Shown piece by piece: positions 6,508 through 15,020 of a stretch of 32,625 nucleotides of DNA (position 1 is its first letter; every line of letters starts with the position of its first letter). Position numbers and translations under genes: made by a program. Source of the stretch: Thermoproteota archaeon (GTDB taxonomy: Archaea; Thermoproteota; Thermoprotei_A; Sulfolobales; Ignisphaeraceae); contig JAUQPB010000001.1 of assembly GCA_030550585.1 (NCBI GenBank), forward strand, positions 738,525 through 771,149, written 5' to 3'. The notes beneath the pieces are model-generated. The model was not told the DNA's origin. It did not search any database and saw only the letters and a program-made list of their open reading frames with translations.

Positions 6508-7263
6508 ATGCATAAAGATCCACCAATGATTGTCGCTAAGGGTTTGGTGAAGAAATTTGGTGATGTGGTTGCGGTAAATGGGTTGTCTTTTTCTGTTCGC
6601 CGCGGGAGTGCTTACTGTTTAGTGGGTCCTAACGGTGCTGGAAAAACTACTACCCTGAAGATTGTTGTCGGTTTGCTTAAGCCTGATGCTGGGTGGGTTT
6701 TCATTGAGGGCTTCGATGTTCATTCTAATAGAGTTGAGGCTCTGAGGAGAGTTGGTTACGTACCTGACTATCCTAACCTCCCAAGTTACTTGACTCCTCT
6801 CGAGTTCATTTATTATGTTGCAGCTTTACGCGGCTTTAAGAGAGGAGACGTTGAAGAAGACATCAAGTACTATATCGACTTGTTTAATATGGCGGAGGAC
6901 GTTAAGAAACCTATAAGGGCTTTATCTCGTGGAGCTCTTCAGAAGACCGCTATTGTTGCTTCGCTAATAGTTAAGCCTAGAGTTCTAGTCATGGACGAGC
7001 CCTTAACAAACATAGAAATCGACACACAGATAATCTTTAAGAACGTTGTGAAGAAGCTGATGCGCGACGGTGTTTCCTTCCTCATTTCCAGTCACATGCT
7101 CTCACTAATTGAGGGCGTCTGCACAGACGTCGGCGTAATCGATAGGGGTAGGATGGTAGCTGAGGGCAGTATGGAGTCTATCATGAAGTTAGCTGGAGAG
7201 AGAGCTAGCTTCGAGGAAGTCTACATGAAGATTTTGGGGAGGGATATTGAGAGAGGTACTTAA
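6508..7263 (+). CDS. ABC transporter ATP-binding protein, second system
   Basis: This 251-residue ATPase has Walker A GPNGAGKTT (40-48), Walker B VLVMDEP (159-165) and a switch histidine in SSHML (196). Two parts are divergent: the signature reads LSRGALQ (139-145) instead of LSGGQ, and the D-loop region reads LTNIEID where GLDP is usual. Length is that of an ABC-2 exporter ATPase without the long C-terminal domain. I chose ATG at 6508 over the TTG one codon upstream. The permease gene overlaps its end by 17 bases, so they form an operon. The substrate is unknown. Confidence 0.9.
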   Translation: MHKDPPMIVAKGLVKKFGDVVAVNGLSFSVRRGSAYCLVGPNGAGKTTTLKIVVGLLKPDAGWVFIEGFDVHSNRVEALRRVGYVPDYPNLPSYLTPLEFIYYVAALRGFKRGDVEEDIKYYIDLFNMAEDVKKPIRALSRGALQKTAIVASLIVKPRVLVMDEPLTNIEIDTQIIFKNVVKKLMRDGVSFLISSHMLSLIEGVCTDVGVIDRGRMVAEGSMESIMKLAGERASFEEVYMKILGRDIERGT

Positions 7264-8881
7264 AATAGCTAAGGTAGTCTTCCTCAACCAGTTCATGTCT
7301 TTATGGAGACAGTATAGACCAGGAAAACTCTATAAGAAACCTGGACCTATCTTAGAAGCAATCATTTACGGTACGTTACTCCTCAGCTTGATTTACATAA
7401 TCCAGAGGAATCTACAGGAGTCTCCGATTGATTTACTTAATCCCCGCTTGCCCGAGGGTTGGCTACCAAACCTTATCACTGATATCATGTCGACCATCAT
7501 TCTTTTGTTTTTTCTCTATGCGTATTTTATGCGCGAGGACATAGCGACTATATCGCCGGACTTCGAATTTCTCCTATACCAGCCGTTGCGTCCCGGAGAT
7601 ATCTATGCTGGATTAGTTCTCGGGACGTTCGCGTTCAGCCTGATTTCGCTACTTCCAATGTTGTTGCTGCTTCTTATTCCTCCCTTGGCAGTGTATCGTA
7701 TTTCATGGTTTGGATTTCTGCTAATCTACTTATTCGCTCATATGCTACTGGTACTAGACCCTCTATTCTTTATCTCTTCGAGAATCTTACGTAGGTTAGG
7801 TCACCTCGGCACAGCGTCTGCGCTTATCCAGGCTTACTTAGCGTTTGGTGTAGCACACTCACTCTTTATTTCATACTCGCTTGGCCAGCCAAGCATCTCG
7901 CCCTTCTTAAGTTATCCCGTTAAGGGCTTATACCTAGTTGTCCTGAGGCTCTACAAGTTAGTTGGTTACTTGAGTTTCTTTATCTACTTTGTTGTGGCGT
8001 TCTCCATATGCTTGCTTGTCACTTCATCGCTTGGTAGGATGATTGAGGTGGCCGACTTAGTGAGCTTCAGAGACGTTTACGAGTTAAGGCTTTTGAGAGA
8101 ACTTAAAAAAGTTTTGAAGAGAGAAGGCTTAGTTAGCTGGGTTTCCCCTGCAGAAGCTTTGAGGCGTGTCGTGTTGGAGTTTACTGTCTATAATCCCCGA
8201 CTACTTCTTAGGAAGTATACTCCCATATTTGTATTGGTGCTTATTGTAGGCTTCGCTGTTAGGAGCTTTTTGCACAACACTGACTTAAATATGCAGTTCT
8301 ACCTGATTTCCCTTATTGCTGGTGCGGGAATTATGGGTTACGTGGGCTTTGTTAGGGAGTTGCTGGCTAACGACTTAAAGCACTTGTGGGTTTACAGAGT
8401 ATACCTAATTGACTTAAGTCCCTTAAGCAAGATCTTAACAATGAAGTACGTTGTTGTATCTCTCTTATGGATGTTCATCTTGGCTGGCTTAATAGCTTCG
8501 CTTAGTGCTAATTTCATTGTGTTCGTTGCCCCCCTCATAGTGTTGCCTGCATGTGTTTTCTCAGTATTCATAACTTTATTAATCGCTGTAGCTCTCCTTA
8601 AGAGGATCAAGCATCATGAGCCTGCTTCAGAGATTTATGCGCGTGACGGCTTACCTCTTACAGACCCTGTTTCTCAGTTGTTTTTCTGGCCTTTAGCTCT
8701 CTCAGCAGCGATAACTTACTTTAGCCTAGTAATCTGTTCCTTCATAGTCGTCTCAGGTTTGGTGAGCTACTTGTATGTGGCGGTAGCCTTGGTGGCTTCT
8801 CTGCTTGTTTCTTACGTGGAGTACATAGTATTCTCTAGAGTACTGGCTAGTGTGTATACTAAGTACGATGTTAATGTTTGA
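7247..8881 (+). CDS. large ABC permease, second system
   Basis: The 544-residue product is a polytopic membrane protein with roughly a dozen hydrophobic segments in two blocks (about residues 35-260 and 325-540), separated by a charged cytoplasmic stretch around 265-320 (LRELKKVLKREG). This resembles long ABC-2-like permeases with two repeated halves. It starts at TTG, overlapping the ATPase gene by 17 bases; a later ATG at codon 15 is possible. Its stop overlaps an ATG at 8874 that opens a decayed downstream frame. It probably forms the membrane part of an exporter with the preceding ATPase. Confidence 0.82.
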   Translation: MREVLKIAKVVFLNQFMSLWRQYRPGKLYKKPGPILEAIIYGTLLLSLIYIIQRNLQESPIDLLNPRLPEGWLPNLITDIMSTIILLFFLYAYFMREDIATISPDFEFLLYQPLRPGDIYAGLVLGTFAFSLISLLPMLLLLLIPPLAVYRISWFGFLLIYLFAHMLLVLDPLFFISSRILRRLGHLGTASALIQAYLAFGVAHSLFISYSLGQPSISPFLSYPVKGLYLVVLRLYKLVGYLSFFIYFVVAFSICLLVTSSLGRMIEVADLVSFRDVYELRLLRELKKVLKREGLVSWVSPAEALRRVVLEFTVYNPRLLLRKYTPIFVLVLIVGFAVRSFLHNTDLNMQFYLISLIAGAGIMGYVGFVRELLANDLKHLWVYRVYLIDLSPLSKILTMKYVVVSLLWMFILAGLIASLSANFIVFVAPLIVLPACVFSVFITLLIAVALLKRIKHHEPASEIYARDGLPLTDPVSQLFFWPLALSAAITYFSLVICSFIVVSGLVSYLYVAVALVASLLVSYVEYIVFSRVLASVYTKYDVNV

Positions 8882-9145
8882 CTTCACGGTCATTACGTTC
8901 GGGAAAAAGCATTGGTAGTGGTACAGGGAATATAAGACCCTAGACATCCTCAGAGGAAAGCGTAAGGTACACTACGTTGTCTACAGGGCCATGCTGAAAT
9001 CAGACACGGGTTCGAGCACGTCTTCAAGATGATGGAGACCTTGAGATTCAATGAAGTAGCCGAGATACTAGGAGTAGGCTTAGAGACCAAGAGGCTTATC
9101 TGCTTACGGAGTACACTAAGAACACATTTTAATTCCCTGCTTTGA
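8874..9145 (+). pseudogene. decayed third gene of the second ABC operon
   Basis: An ATG overlapping the permease stop opens MFDFTVITFGKKHW, followed by TAG and then, in the same frame, WYREYKTLDILRGKRKVHYV then VYRAMLKSD. After a frameshift near 9000 the reading continues GFEHVFKMMETLRFNEVAEI then LGVGLETKRL and stops at 9145. The pieces look like true protein with basic and helical character. The overlap with the permease stop suggests it was once translationally coupled. I do not recognise the family, so the lost function is unknown. Confidence 0.5.
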
Positions 9146-9168
9146 TTGTAGTAGATTAGGGTTAAGTT

Positions 9169-10107
9169 ATGCAGGAATTTGCTATTGTTGTAGAGAACGT
9201 GGAGAAGCGCTATGGTTCGAGGAGAGTTCTCAACAATGTGAGTCTAAGAATTGGAAGAGGTGTTATGTATAGCTTGCTGGGGCCTAATGGGTCTGGCAAA
9301 ACAACCTTGCTTAGCATTGTAGTCGGAGTTTTAAAGCCAGATGGTGGTAGGGTGTTGATCAACGGTAGACCTCCTGATGATCCAGATACCCGTTTGCACA
9401 TCGGCTACTGTCCGCAAGAGCCAGCAATCTATGAGCGTTTGAGTGGCTGGGACAACATTTTCTTCTATGCGAAGCTGTATGGAGTCCCAAAGGAGGATGC
9501 CTATAGAAGAGCGCGAGAATTGGCGGAGGCCATCGGCTTAGGCGAGTATCTGAAGGTGAGGGTCGGCAAGTACAGCGGTGGCATGATGAAGAAACTTTCA
9601 CTAATAGTGTCGCTACTACACGACCCAGATATACTTGTGTTGGACGAGCCTACAACAGGTCTCGATCCAAGTTCTAGACGCGAGGTCTGGGATCTTCTGC
9701 TAAAGCTGAGGAAAGAGGGTAGGACGGTGCTCATGGCCACGCACTACATGGACGAAGCCGATGTACTGTCAGATACCGTGGGGATCATGGACAGTGGTGT
9801 GTTGTTGGCAGAGGATCACCCGGAGAACCTCAAGAAGAGATATGGGCCCCCAGCCGTAGTAGCCATAAAGCTGGCCGATAAGCCCATGAACATAGACATC
9901 GGTAAGGCGGTTGAGGGGCTAGGCGATAGGTACTACCTCGATGGAGATACCTTGAAAGTCTATGTAGAAGACCCTGACGTAGTGCTTCCTAAGCTTGTTG
10001 AGAGACTCTACGAAAGGGGTATTCGAGTAGACTTCGTCAAGGTTGATCGCCCAACACTCGAAGATGTATTTCACAAGTTGACTGGGAAGAGGTTGAAGCA
10101 GGAATGA
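9169..10107 (+). CDS. ABC transporter ATP-binding protein (DrrA-like)
   Basis: The 312-residue product has all the ATPase motifs: Walker A GPNGSGKTT (38-46), Q-loop glutamine 83 in CPQEP, signature YSGGMMK (135-141), Walker B ILVLDEP (155-161) with GLDP, and the switch histidine 192 in ATHYMDEAD. The region after about 225 is the extra C-terminal domain found in DrrA-type drug and lipid exporters. The start ATG at 9169 is preceded by a TATA-like ATTTTAATT about 45 bases upstream. The permease gene follows with a four-base ATGA overlap. It drives export of an unknown substrate. Confidence 0.93.
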   Translation: MQEFAIVVENVEKRYGSRRVLNNVSLRIGRGVMYSLLGPNGSGKTTLLSIVVGVLKPDGGRVLINGRPPDDPDTRLHIGYCPQEPAIYERLSGWDNIFFYAKLYGVPKEDAYRRARELAEAIGLGEYLKVRVGKYSGGMMKKLSLIVSLLHDPDILVLDEPTTGLDPSSRREVWDLLLKLRKEGRTVLMATHYMDEADVLSDTVGIMDSGVLLAEDHPENLKKRYGPPAVVAIKLADKPMNIDIGKAVEGLGDRYYLDGDTLKVYVEDPDVVLPKLVERLYERGIRVDFVKVDRPTLEDVFHKLTGKRLKQE

Positions 10108-11393
10108 GACGCTCAGTTGTGTTAGCCTACGTATTGAAAGAGCTCAAGATAATGTTTAGCGATAAGGTTACAGTGTTTTGGTTAGTGGCTTGGCCGCTAA
10201 TCTGGGTTTTTATGACGGCATATGTATTTGTGTCACCAACTGCTCAATCGCCTGTTCAGCTCGAGCTAGGTGTTGTCAACTACGATACGACTCCCCAACA
10301 CAACCTTAGCTTCATTAGCGGGGACTTCATAAGGATTTTGAAGGAGGCGGAATTTAATGGGACAAAGATATTTAATGTAAGGGTGTACAGTAGTGAAGAG
10401 AAGCTGAGGGAAGACCTGAGGAAGGGGCGTATCGATGCAGGAATAGTTATACCGGCGAACTTCAGCTTGAGTCTTGTGATGGGCTCGGCTAGGCTAAGTG
10501 TCTTGATCGGGGCTAGGGACCCCTACTCCAGCTCAATAAGCTATTCAGTGATTAGCAGCTTCTTGAACGAGTTTGGGCGTAGAATCAGCTTGTACAAGGT
10601 GGAAACAGCGCTGGGCTACATAGGGCAATACAGCTTTGCCAACGCCTACACACCCATTAACATTAACTTTACAGACTATGTAAAGAGCTTCATGTATGGC
10701 TTGGCCGTGCCGATAAACGTTAGCTACGAGAATGTTAAGCCAGAGGCCCTGGCCACTAGACCAAATACACTTGGGTGGTATACCATAGGAGCTGTGGGGA
10801 TGATGTTTCTCTACTCCGGTTTCTCCTATGGAGCCTCAGCACTGCTATCTGAAAAAGAGCGTGGTACTCTGAGAAGACTACGCGCATCGCCTATAAAGGA
10901 GTCCGAGCTTGTTCTAGCGATTATACTATCTGGTATAGCACCACTAGTCATATCAGCTGTCATAGTCATAGTTGTCGGAGTTCTGACAGGAGCAAACATA
11001 GTGTTCAACCCTGGTAACCCACTCCACTGGCTGGTGCCTCTGCTAATCTTGGACGGGGCCTTTCTAAGCATAGGTCTCGGCATACTACTGTCTCTGCTGG
11101 CGAAAACAAGTCAGGGAGCTAGTGCTCTTGGAACAGCTCTAGGGCTAATGTTCTCTTTCACAGCGGGGATATGGTTCCCAGCATCAATGATGCCCAGCTG
11201 GCTACAGATACTATCGAAGGTCTTCTCACCAACATGGATATTCGACGCAATGAGAGCGATTATGGTGTTCAACAGAGGGCTAGACGAGGTGGCCCCAACG
11301 CTAATAAATGTGGCGTTGTCAACAGTAGCAGTAATTCTAGCAGATATAGCAGTATACAAGCTCAGGCTGAAGAAATATATCGAGGAGGCGTAG
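10104..11393 (+). CDS. ABC-2 type permease with extracytoplasmic domain
   Basis: This 429-residue membrane protein has one N-terminal membrane helix (about 22-43), then an outer domain of about 170 residues (GVVNYDTTPQHNLSF..IDAGIVIP), then five or six helices from about residue 230 to 420. The layout is that of DrrB/YhgE-like ABC-2 permeases, and the cytoplasmic loop EKERGTLRRLRASP (residues about 250-263) is a typical family motif. It is coupled to the ATPase gene by an ATGA overlap. It likely exports a lipid, drug or peptide, but the substrate cannot be read from sequence. Confidence 0.9.
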   Translation: MRRSVVLAYVLKELKIMFSDKVTVFWLVAWPLIWVFMTAYVFVSPTAQSPVQLELGVVNYDTTPQHNLSFISGDFIRILKEAEFNGTKIFNVRVYSSEEKLREDLRKGRIDAGIVIPANFSLSLVMGSARLSVLIGARDPYSSSISYSVISSFLNEFGRRISLYKVETALGYIGQYSFANAYTPININFTDYVKSFMYGLAVPINVSYENVKPEALATRPNTLGWYTIGAVGMMFLYSGFSYGASALLSEKERGTLRRLRASPIKESELVLAIILSGIAPLVISAVIVIVVGVLTGANIVFNPGNPLHWLVPLLILDGAFLSIGLGILLSLLAKTSQGASALGTALGLMFSFTAGIWFPASMMPSWLQILSKVFSPTWIFDAMRAIMVFNRGLDEVAPTLINVALSTVAVILADIAVYKLRLKKYIEEA

Positions 11394-11840
11394 CACAAAT
11401 ATTAAAGAATTCATTGAGGCACACCCCATGCATGACACGAACATCTCATCAAATGTCTACTAGTAATGCCAGTTACCATAGCTCTTACACAGATTCAATA
11501 CGAAGTTACATACGTACTCCACTTCTATACTTTTAACACGTCTTTATCTTTCCTACAGAAAGCCGCATAGTGAAAACATTTTCATGTGACAAAACTGTAT
11601 GAGGTTTAAGCCAGAAGATTCGGGGTTTAAATCCCAGTGGATTAGTCACAAGCACGCTCTATCGCTTTCTTCAATAAGTTGCGGAGGTGGCTAAAGGATA
11701 AGCTTATGTTTACGTTGCCTGGGGTATCCTAGGTAGTTGAAATGGACATAGATGACCATATATAACAAGTAGTCACCTATAACCTATTAGACTAAAAGGA
11801 AAAATGTGTGTTTAGATACAATAGGTTAGAGGTGGTGTTT
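11394..11840. other. gene-free stretch before the DUF433 gene
   Basis: No supported gene is seen. A T-arm-like hairpin GGGG-TTTAAAT-CCC occurs at 11622-11635 and TGTGAC/GTCACA pair across 11584-11650, but the intervening sequence does not fold as a tRNA. A CCTAGG-containing box (ATCCTAGGTAG) lies near 11725. Confidence 0.4.
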
Positions 11841-12077
11841 GTGGAGGAATTATTGAAGCGTATTGTTGTAGATCCGAAGGTTATGGGTGGTAAGCCAGTT
11901 ATACGTGGGACAAGAATAACTGTTGATCTAATATTAGAGCTTCTTGCTTCTGGCATGACCCCAGAGGAGATCGCTAAGGACTATAAGATAAGTGTTGAGG
12001 ATATACGAGCAGCGCTATTGTACGCTGCAAAGATTTTAGGGCGTGAGGAGGTAATAATTGTCGAGACGAAGACCTAG
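11841..12077 (+). CDS. DUF433 protein, antitoxin of DUF433/DUF5615 pair
   Basis: The product (78 residues) begins VEELLKRIVVDPKVMGGKPV and continues IRGTRITVDLILELLASGM with TPEEIAKDY, the DUF433 signature (GGKPVIRGTRI plus a helix-turn-helix-like half). Proteins of this family accompany DUF5615 nucleases and are thought to act as antitoxins. I chose GTG at 11841 because GAGGTGG (11829-11835) sits five bases upstream; an earlier GTG at 11808 in frame is less likely. The partner gene overlaps the 3' end by 20 bases. Confidence 0.82.
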   Translation: MEELLKRIVVDPKVMGGKPVIRGTRITVDLILELLASGMTPEEIAKDYKISVEDIRAALLYAAKILGREEVIIVETKT

Positions 12078-12417
12078 GCTACTTCTTGATGAGAATATTG
12101 GTTTAAGAGTTTATGAAGAGCTTAAGAGAAGAGGATATGAGGTACAAACAGTTATTGAGGAGTTGCGTGGCGCTTCTGATGAGGAGGTTCTCAGAATGGC
12201 TTCAAGCCATGACAAGATATTGGTAACTATGGATAAGGATTTTGGCTATTTAGCACAAGCGTACAATCCTCCAGGAATACTACTCCTAAGGCTAAGGATT
12301 CCTACAATATCACATAGATTGGAGGCGATTCTACGCGCACTACAGTTATGTGAAGAACTCTACGGCTATATAACGGTGGTAACGGAAACTCATATTAAGA
12401 GAAGGCCAATTAAATAG
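12058..12417 (+). CDS. DUF5615 PIN-like toxin
   Basis: This 119-residue protein carries the motifs of DUF5615 (Mut7-C-like PIN nucleases): LLLDENIGLRVYEELKRRGY at the start, DEEVLRMA in the middle and KILVTMDKDFGYLA around residues 54-67. Asp11, Glu12 and the MDKDF acidic pair would bind the metal. It starts at TTG inside the end of the DUF433 gene, so both are coupled. The pair is common in archaea and cyanobacteria and is predicted to be a toxin-antitoxin module. Target RNA is unknown. Confidence 0.82.
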   Translation: MSRRRPRLLLDENIGLRVYEELKRRGYEVQTVIEELRGASDEEVLRMASSHDKILVTMDKDFGYLAQAYNPPGILLLRLRIPTISHRLEAILRALQLCEELYGYITVVTETHIKRRPIK

Positions 12418-12775
12418 ATGTATCTTATCAAAGCGCCAAACACAGTATTCTCCTTATCACATAGAGTGCTGAAAGACTGTTGCAGAGTTTCTAGTTGTTT
12501 CTCCTGAAATGACGCAGATTTCAAATAGCTTCATACAACAAAATCATTGAGGTTGGTAGAACGTTTGTTTTCAACATGCATAAAAATATGGAGGTTGCTT
12601 AGCCATGGTCTGGTGCTTGTACCCGAAAGTTCTTTACATATGTTTTCAAGTTCATTTTCTAGGCGGTTTTTATAAGGGCTGTGTTGCTCGGTTAACTACC
12701 TTGATATAGCATATAGTATTGCTAATTGGAAGGGCAATCCATATATTCTTGCAGGATTCATCCACAGCTTTCTAA

Positions 12776-12976
12776 GCCATTGGAAAAGAGGTCATTGACG
12801 ATGGTAGATGTAGGAGCTGGAAAAAGTTAGGCCCAGGCTTTATATGGTTGATGTTAGAGGGTTTAGGTTACAGACCTTTTAATGTCTTGGCACCGCACCC
12901 TACTGTCGTTGCACCAGCTCTAATCAGCAATGGCGAAAAGAATTCTTGTGGCCATAGTATATTGCTCGAAGTATAA
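12776..12976 (+). pseudogene. possible gene remnant, unknown
   Basis: An open frame of 66 codons without an early start follows a TAA at 12773 and ends at TAA. It contains LGPGFIWLMLEGLGYRPFNV then LAPHPTVVAPALISNGE, which looks like real protein. Just upstream, another frame reads GNPYILAGFIHSFLSHWKRG, which could be the preceding part after a frameshift. No family is recognised. It may be the 3' end of a decayed gene. Confidence 0.3.
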
Positions 12977-12978
12977 GG

Positions 12979-12987
12979 TTTATAATT
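12979..12987 (+). promoter_or_regulatory. TATA box for the VapBC-like pair at 13020
   Basis: TTTATAATT lies 33 bases before the ATG at 13020, so transcription would start a few bases upstream of that ATG and the message would be nearly leaderless. Confidence 0.5.
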
Positions 12988-13019
12988 TGTAGTACGTATA
13001 ATATATTTGGCTATGTATT

Positions 13020-13250
13020 ATGAGTGTTGTTATATGTGTTCGTATACCGAGGAAGCTCAAGAAGCAGATGGATATGTTGAGGGGGTATGCTGATTGGAGT
13101 GAGGAGATCAGGAAGTTTATTGAGAGGCGTGTTGAGGAGCTTCATAGGGTGCGCGTATTGGAGGAGGTTCGCAAGGTGGTTGAGCAGCTCCCCGAGGTTT
13201 CCAGGGGCACGGTAACCAGGTATGTGAGGGAGGATCGTGATAGTAATTGA
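13020..13250 (+). CDS. VapB-like antitoxin (ribbon-helix-helix type)
   Basis: The 76-residue product begins MSVVICVRIPRKLKKQMDML and then WSEEIRKFIERRVEEL. A first beta strand with VRIP, followed by two helices with a W-S-E turn, is the pattern of CopG/ribbon-helix-helix antitoxins, which bind the operon promoter as dimers. The C-terminal part (VVEQLPEVSRGTVTRYVRED) would bind the toxin. Its 3' end overlaps the PIN toxin gene by 14 bases. The TATA box is about 33 bases upstream of the ATG. Confidence 0.8.
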   Translation: MSVVICVRIPRKLKKQMDMLRGYADWSEEIRKFIERRVEELHRVRVLEEVRKVVEQLPEVSRGTVTRYVREDRDSN

Positions 13251-13650
13251 CGCCTCTGCATTGGCAAAGTATCTTTTGAGGGAGGAGGGCTGGAGAGAGG
13301 TTGAGAGTCTTCTACTACAATCACCTATATACTCTATAGACCATGTGGTTAAAGAGGTTGCCAACGCCATATGGAGACACACAACGCTACACAGATACAT
13401 CTCCAGTGACATGGCCCTAGCCGTTTTCAGTCAACTCAAAAAGCTTGTAGACGAGAAGATAATAGTTCTCGAAACTCAGGAGAGGTACATAGACAAGGCA
13501 TTTAGCATAGCACTAGATAACAGCATATCTATTTACGATGCTCTATACATAGCCCAAGCACTAGAGAACAAAAGAAAGCTGCTTACAAGCGATAGAATAC
13601 AAGCAGATGTTGCAAACAAACTTGGGGTCGAAGCAATTCTAATCAAATAG
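13237..13650 (+). CDS. PIN-domain toxin (VapC)
   Basis: This 137-residue PIN nuclease starts at GTG and shows the family's acidic residues: D5 in VIDASALAKYL, E40 in VKEVANAIW, D101 in IYDALYIAQA and D119 in LLTSDRI. It is a metal-dependent RNase expected to be held inactive by the VapB-like product of the overlapping upstream gene. Length and motif spacing are those of standard archaeal VapC. The RNA it cuts is unknown. Confidence 0.9.
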   Translation: MIVIDASALAKYLLREEGWREVESLLLQSPIYSIDHVVKEVANAIWRHTTLHRYISSDMALAVFSQLKKLVDEKIIVLETQERYIDKAFSIALDNSISIYDALYIAQALENKRKLLTSDRIQADVANKLGVEAILIK

Positions 13651-13894
13651 CATTATAGTGTAATGACAAGGCATATTGAACGAGGTTATACCCGGTTTTC
13701 CACTTTGAAGCATGTGCTACCCTCTTTATTGTGCTTTTGTTCATTCAGAGGGTTTTCTTAAGCTCCTAGCATCCCTTATCATGCCAAGGGGGTAGCAGGA
13801 GATTGATGGCTGTATGGGGGTACTGGAGTTAGTATTGAAACTTTAGAAATCAATATGGGCAACTATTAGGTTTTGCGACTAAGCTACTGCAACC

Positions 13895-14947
13895 CTAGGT
13901 TGGTAAAGCTAGGTGTGGTCGCAATGCATATCCTCTTTTCCTCCTCTCTAATACTTTTAGGGTGAGCAGAGCTGTTGCAACACTAATTCCCAGACCCACT
14001 AGTATCAAGGTTGTGAAGCCATAATCGACTTTCTTGTGTAGCGAAAACTTTTCTGGGTAATTGCTGAAGAGTGCTAGGGCTGTGATTACTGTTGTTTCCA
14101 CGTTTGGGTCTCCCCTTGGTGTTAGGTCGCTGTTGTAGTGTGTCACCACACCGCCGTCAACCATAAACCTATTTATGTTGTCTTCAATCCACTCAACTAT
14201 TTCATCTCTTTGTCCTAGCGCCCTCATCAGGAAGTAGTATAGAGATAGCTTGTACGTCTCAAACAACCCGCTTTTGCTGTAAGCTATATCCCCAAATCCA
14301 ATGCCGAGCCACATCCCCTTCACATGATCCTTGTATCTCTGGATCTGCTCAAGGTTCTTATTCTTCAACTCTTGTAGAGATGCCAATATGACTAGATCTG
14401 CATAGTCTAGCCAGTCTGGCAATACCGAGCCGCTTACAACGTCAGCGTATATATAGATTGTTTCGCCTGTAACAGCCTTTTTAGCGCCAAGCGATAATCT
14501 CGACACCGTTTGGGGAGGAATAGAAATGTCTTTGAATAGCAGTATCCTAAGCCTGTTCCCATCGTCGTATAGAGTGGTGTTGTAGTGCGATAGAAAGGCC
14601 TCCACCATAGGTGCAATTCTGCTGCCACATATTCTAAGCACCTCAACTGCTAGCCAATTCGTATTCAAGTAACACACATCGGCCTCCACCTTCGGCGACT
14701 CTCTCAAGCATCCCGTGCCATCCCCAAAGTCAACAAAAAGAGACTCGAGAAAGAGACACATCTTCCTTAGTATAGTATTCGCAGCACCCCCTGCTTCTGT
14801 GACGCCATAAAAAGCATCTTCTGTTTTACCAATATACGTTATGGAAACTGTGAACACCAAAACTAGAGCTAGAGTTGAAGTCACGAAAGCCAAAGACAGT
14901 GTCTTGATCCACATTTTTCGCGCCACAGATACAGAGACTAAACACAT
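13895..14947 (-). CDS. secreted or membrane-anchored protein of unknown function
   Basis: The product (about 350 residues) has an N-terminal membrane segment (TLSLAFVTSTLALVLVFTVS), a long outer domain and a second membrane helix near the C-terminus (LILVGLGISVATALLTLKVL) followed by a basic tail ERRKRG. The outer domain is rich in helices and contains GDGTGCLRE, several cysteines and DPNVETTVITALALF, which is reminiscent of helical-toroid folds, but I do not recognise the family. ATG at 14947 is preferred because a TATA-like box lies near 14984-14996; GTG at 14968 and ATG at 14914 are alternatives. The gene diverges from the ASCH gene. Confidence 0.72.
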   Translation of the reverse strand: MCLVSVSVARKMWIKTLSLAFVTSTLALVLVFTVSITYIGKTEDAFYGVTEAGGAANTILRKMCLFLESLFVDFGDGTGCLRESPKVEADVCYLNTNWLAVEVLRICGSRIAPMVEAFLSHYNTTLYDDGNRLRILLFKDISIPPQTVSRLSLGAKKAVTGETIYIYADVVSGSVLPDWLDYADLVILASLQELKNKNLEQIQRYKDHVKGMWLGIGFGDIAYSKSGLFETYKLSLYYFLMRALGQRDEIVEWIEDNINRFMVDGGVVTHYNSDLTPRGDPNVETTVITALALFSNYPEKFSLHKKVDYGFTTLILVGLGISVATALLTLKVLERRKRGYALRPHLALPT

Positions 14948-14983
14948 TCCTAGGAAACCGTGTTGCACGGAAAAGGGTGAAGC

Positions 14984-15000
14984 GATTAAAAGTATTTAGG
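14984..15000. promoter_or_regulatory. divergent AT-rich promoter region
   Basis: GATTAAAAGTATTTAGG lies between the divergent genes. On the minus strand ACTTTTAATC is about 37 bases before ATG 14947. On the plus strand GTATTTA is about 24-29 bases before ATG 15021, which would make that message leaderless. Confidence 0.45.
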
Positions 15001-15020
15001 TGTTGCTGAAAGCGTGGTAG

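Larger units (their letters stand above)
12418..13019. other. gene-poor stretch with one possible remnant
   Basis: No complete gene is seen in this 600-base stretch. It holds a possible coding remnant at 12776-12976 and, at its right end, the promoter of the next toxin-antitoxin pair. Other short frames lack starts and look random. Confidence 0.45.

Noticed and set aside
11584-11650. tRNA-like hairpin with a T-arm-like GGGG-TTTAAAT-CCC and pairing ends TGTGAC/GTCACA
   Set aside because: The T loop lacks the conserved C, no D arm or anticodon arm fits, and the spacing is wrong; at best a very decayed fragment.
11720-11745. CCTAGGT-containing boxes also seen near 3690 and 3940
   Set aside because: The shared part is a six-base palindrome plus one or two bases, which can occur by chance.
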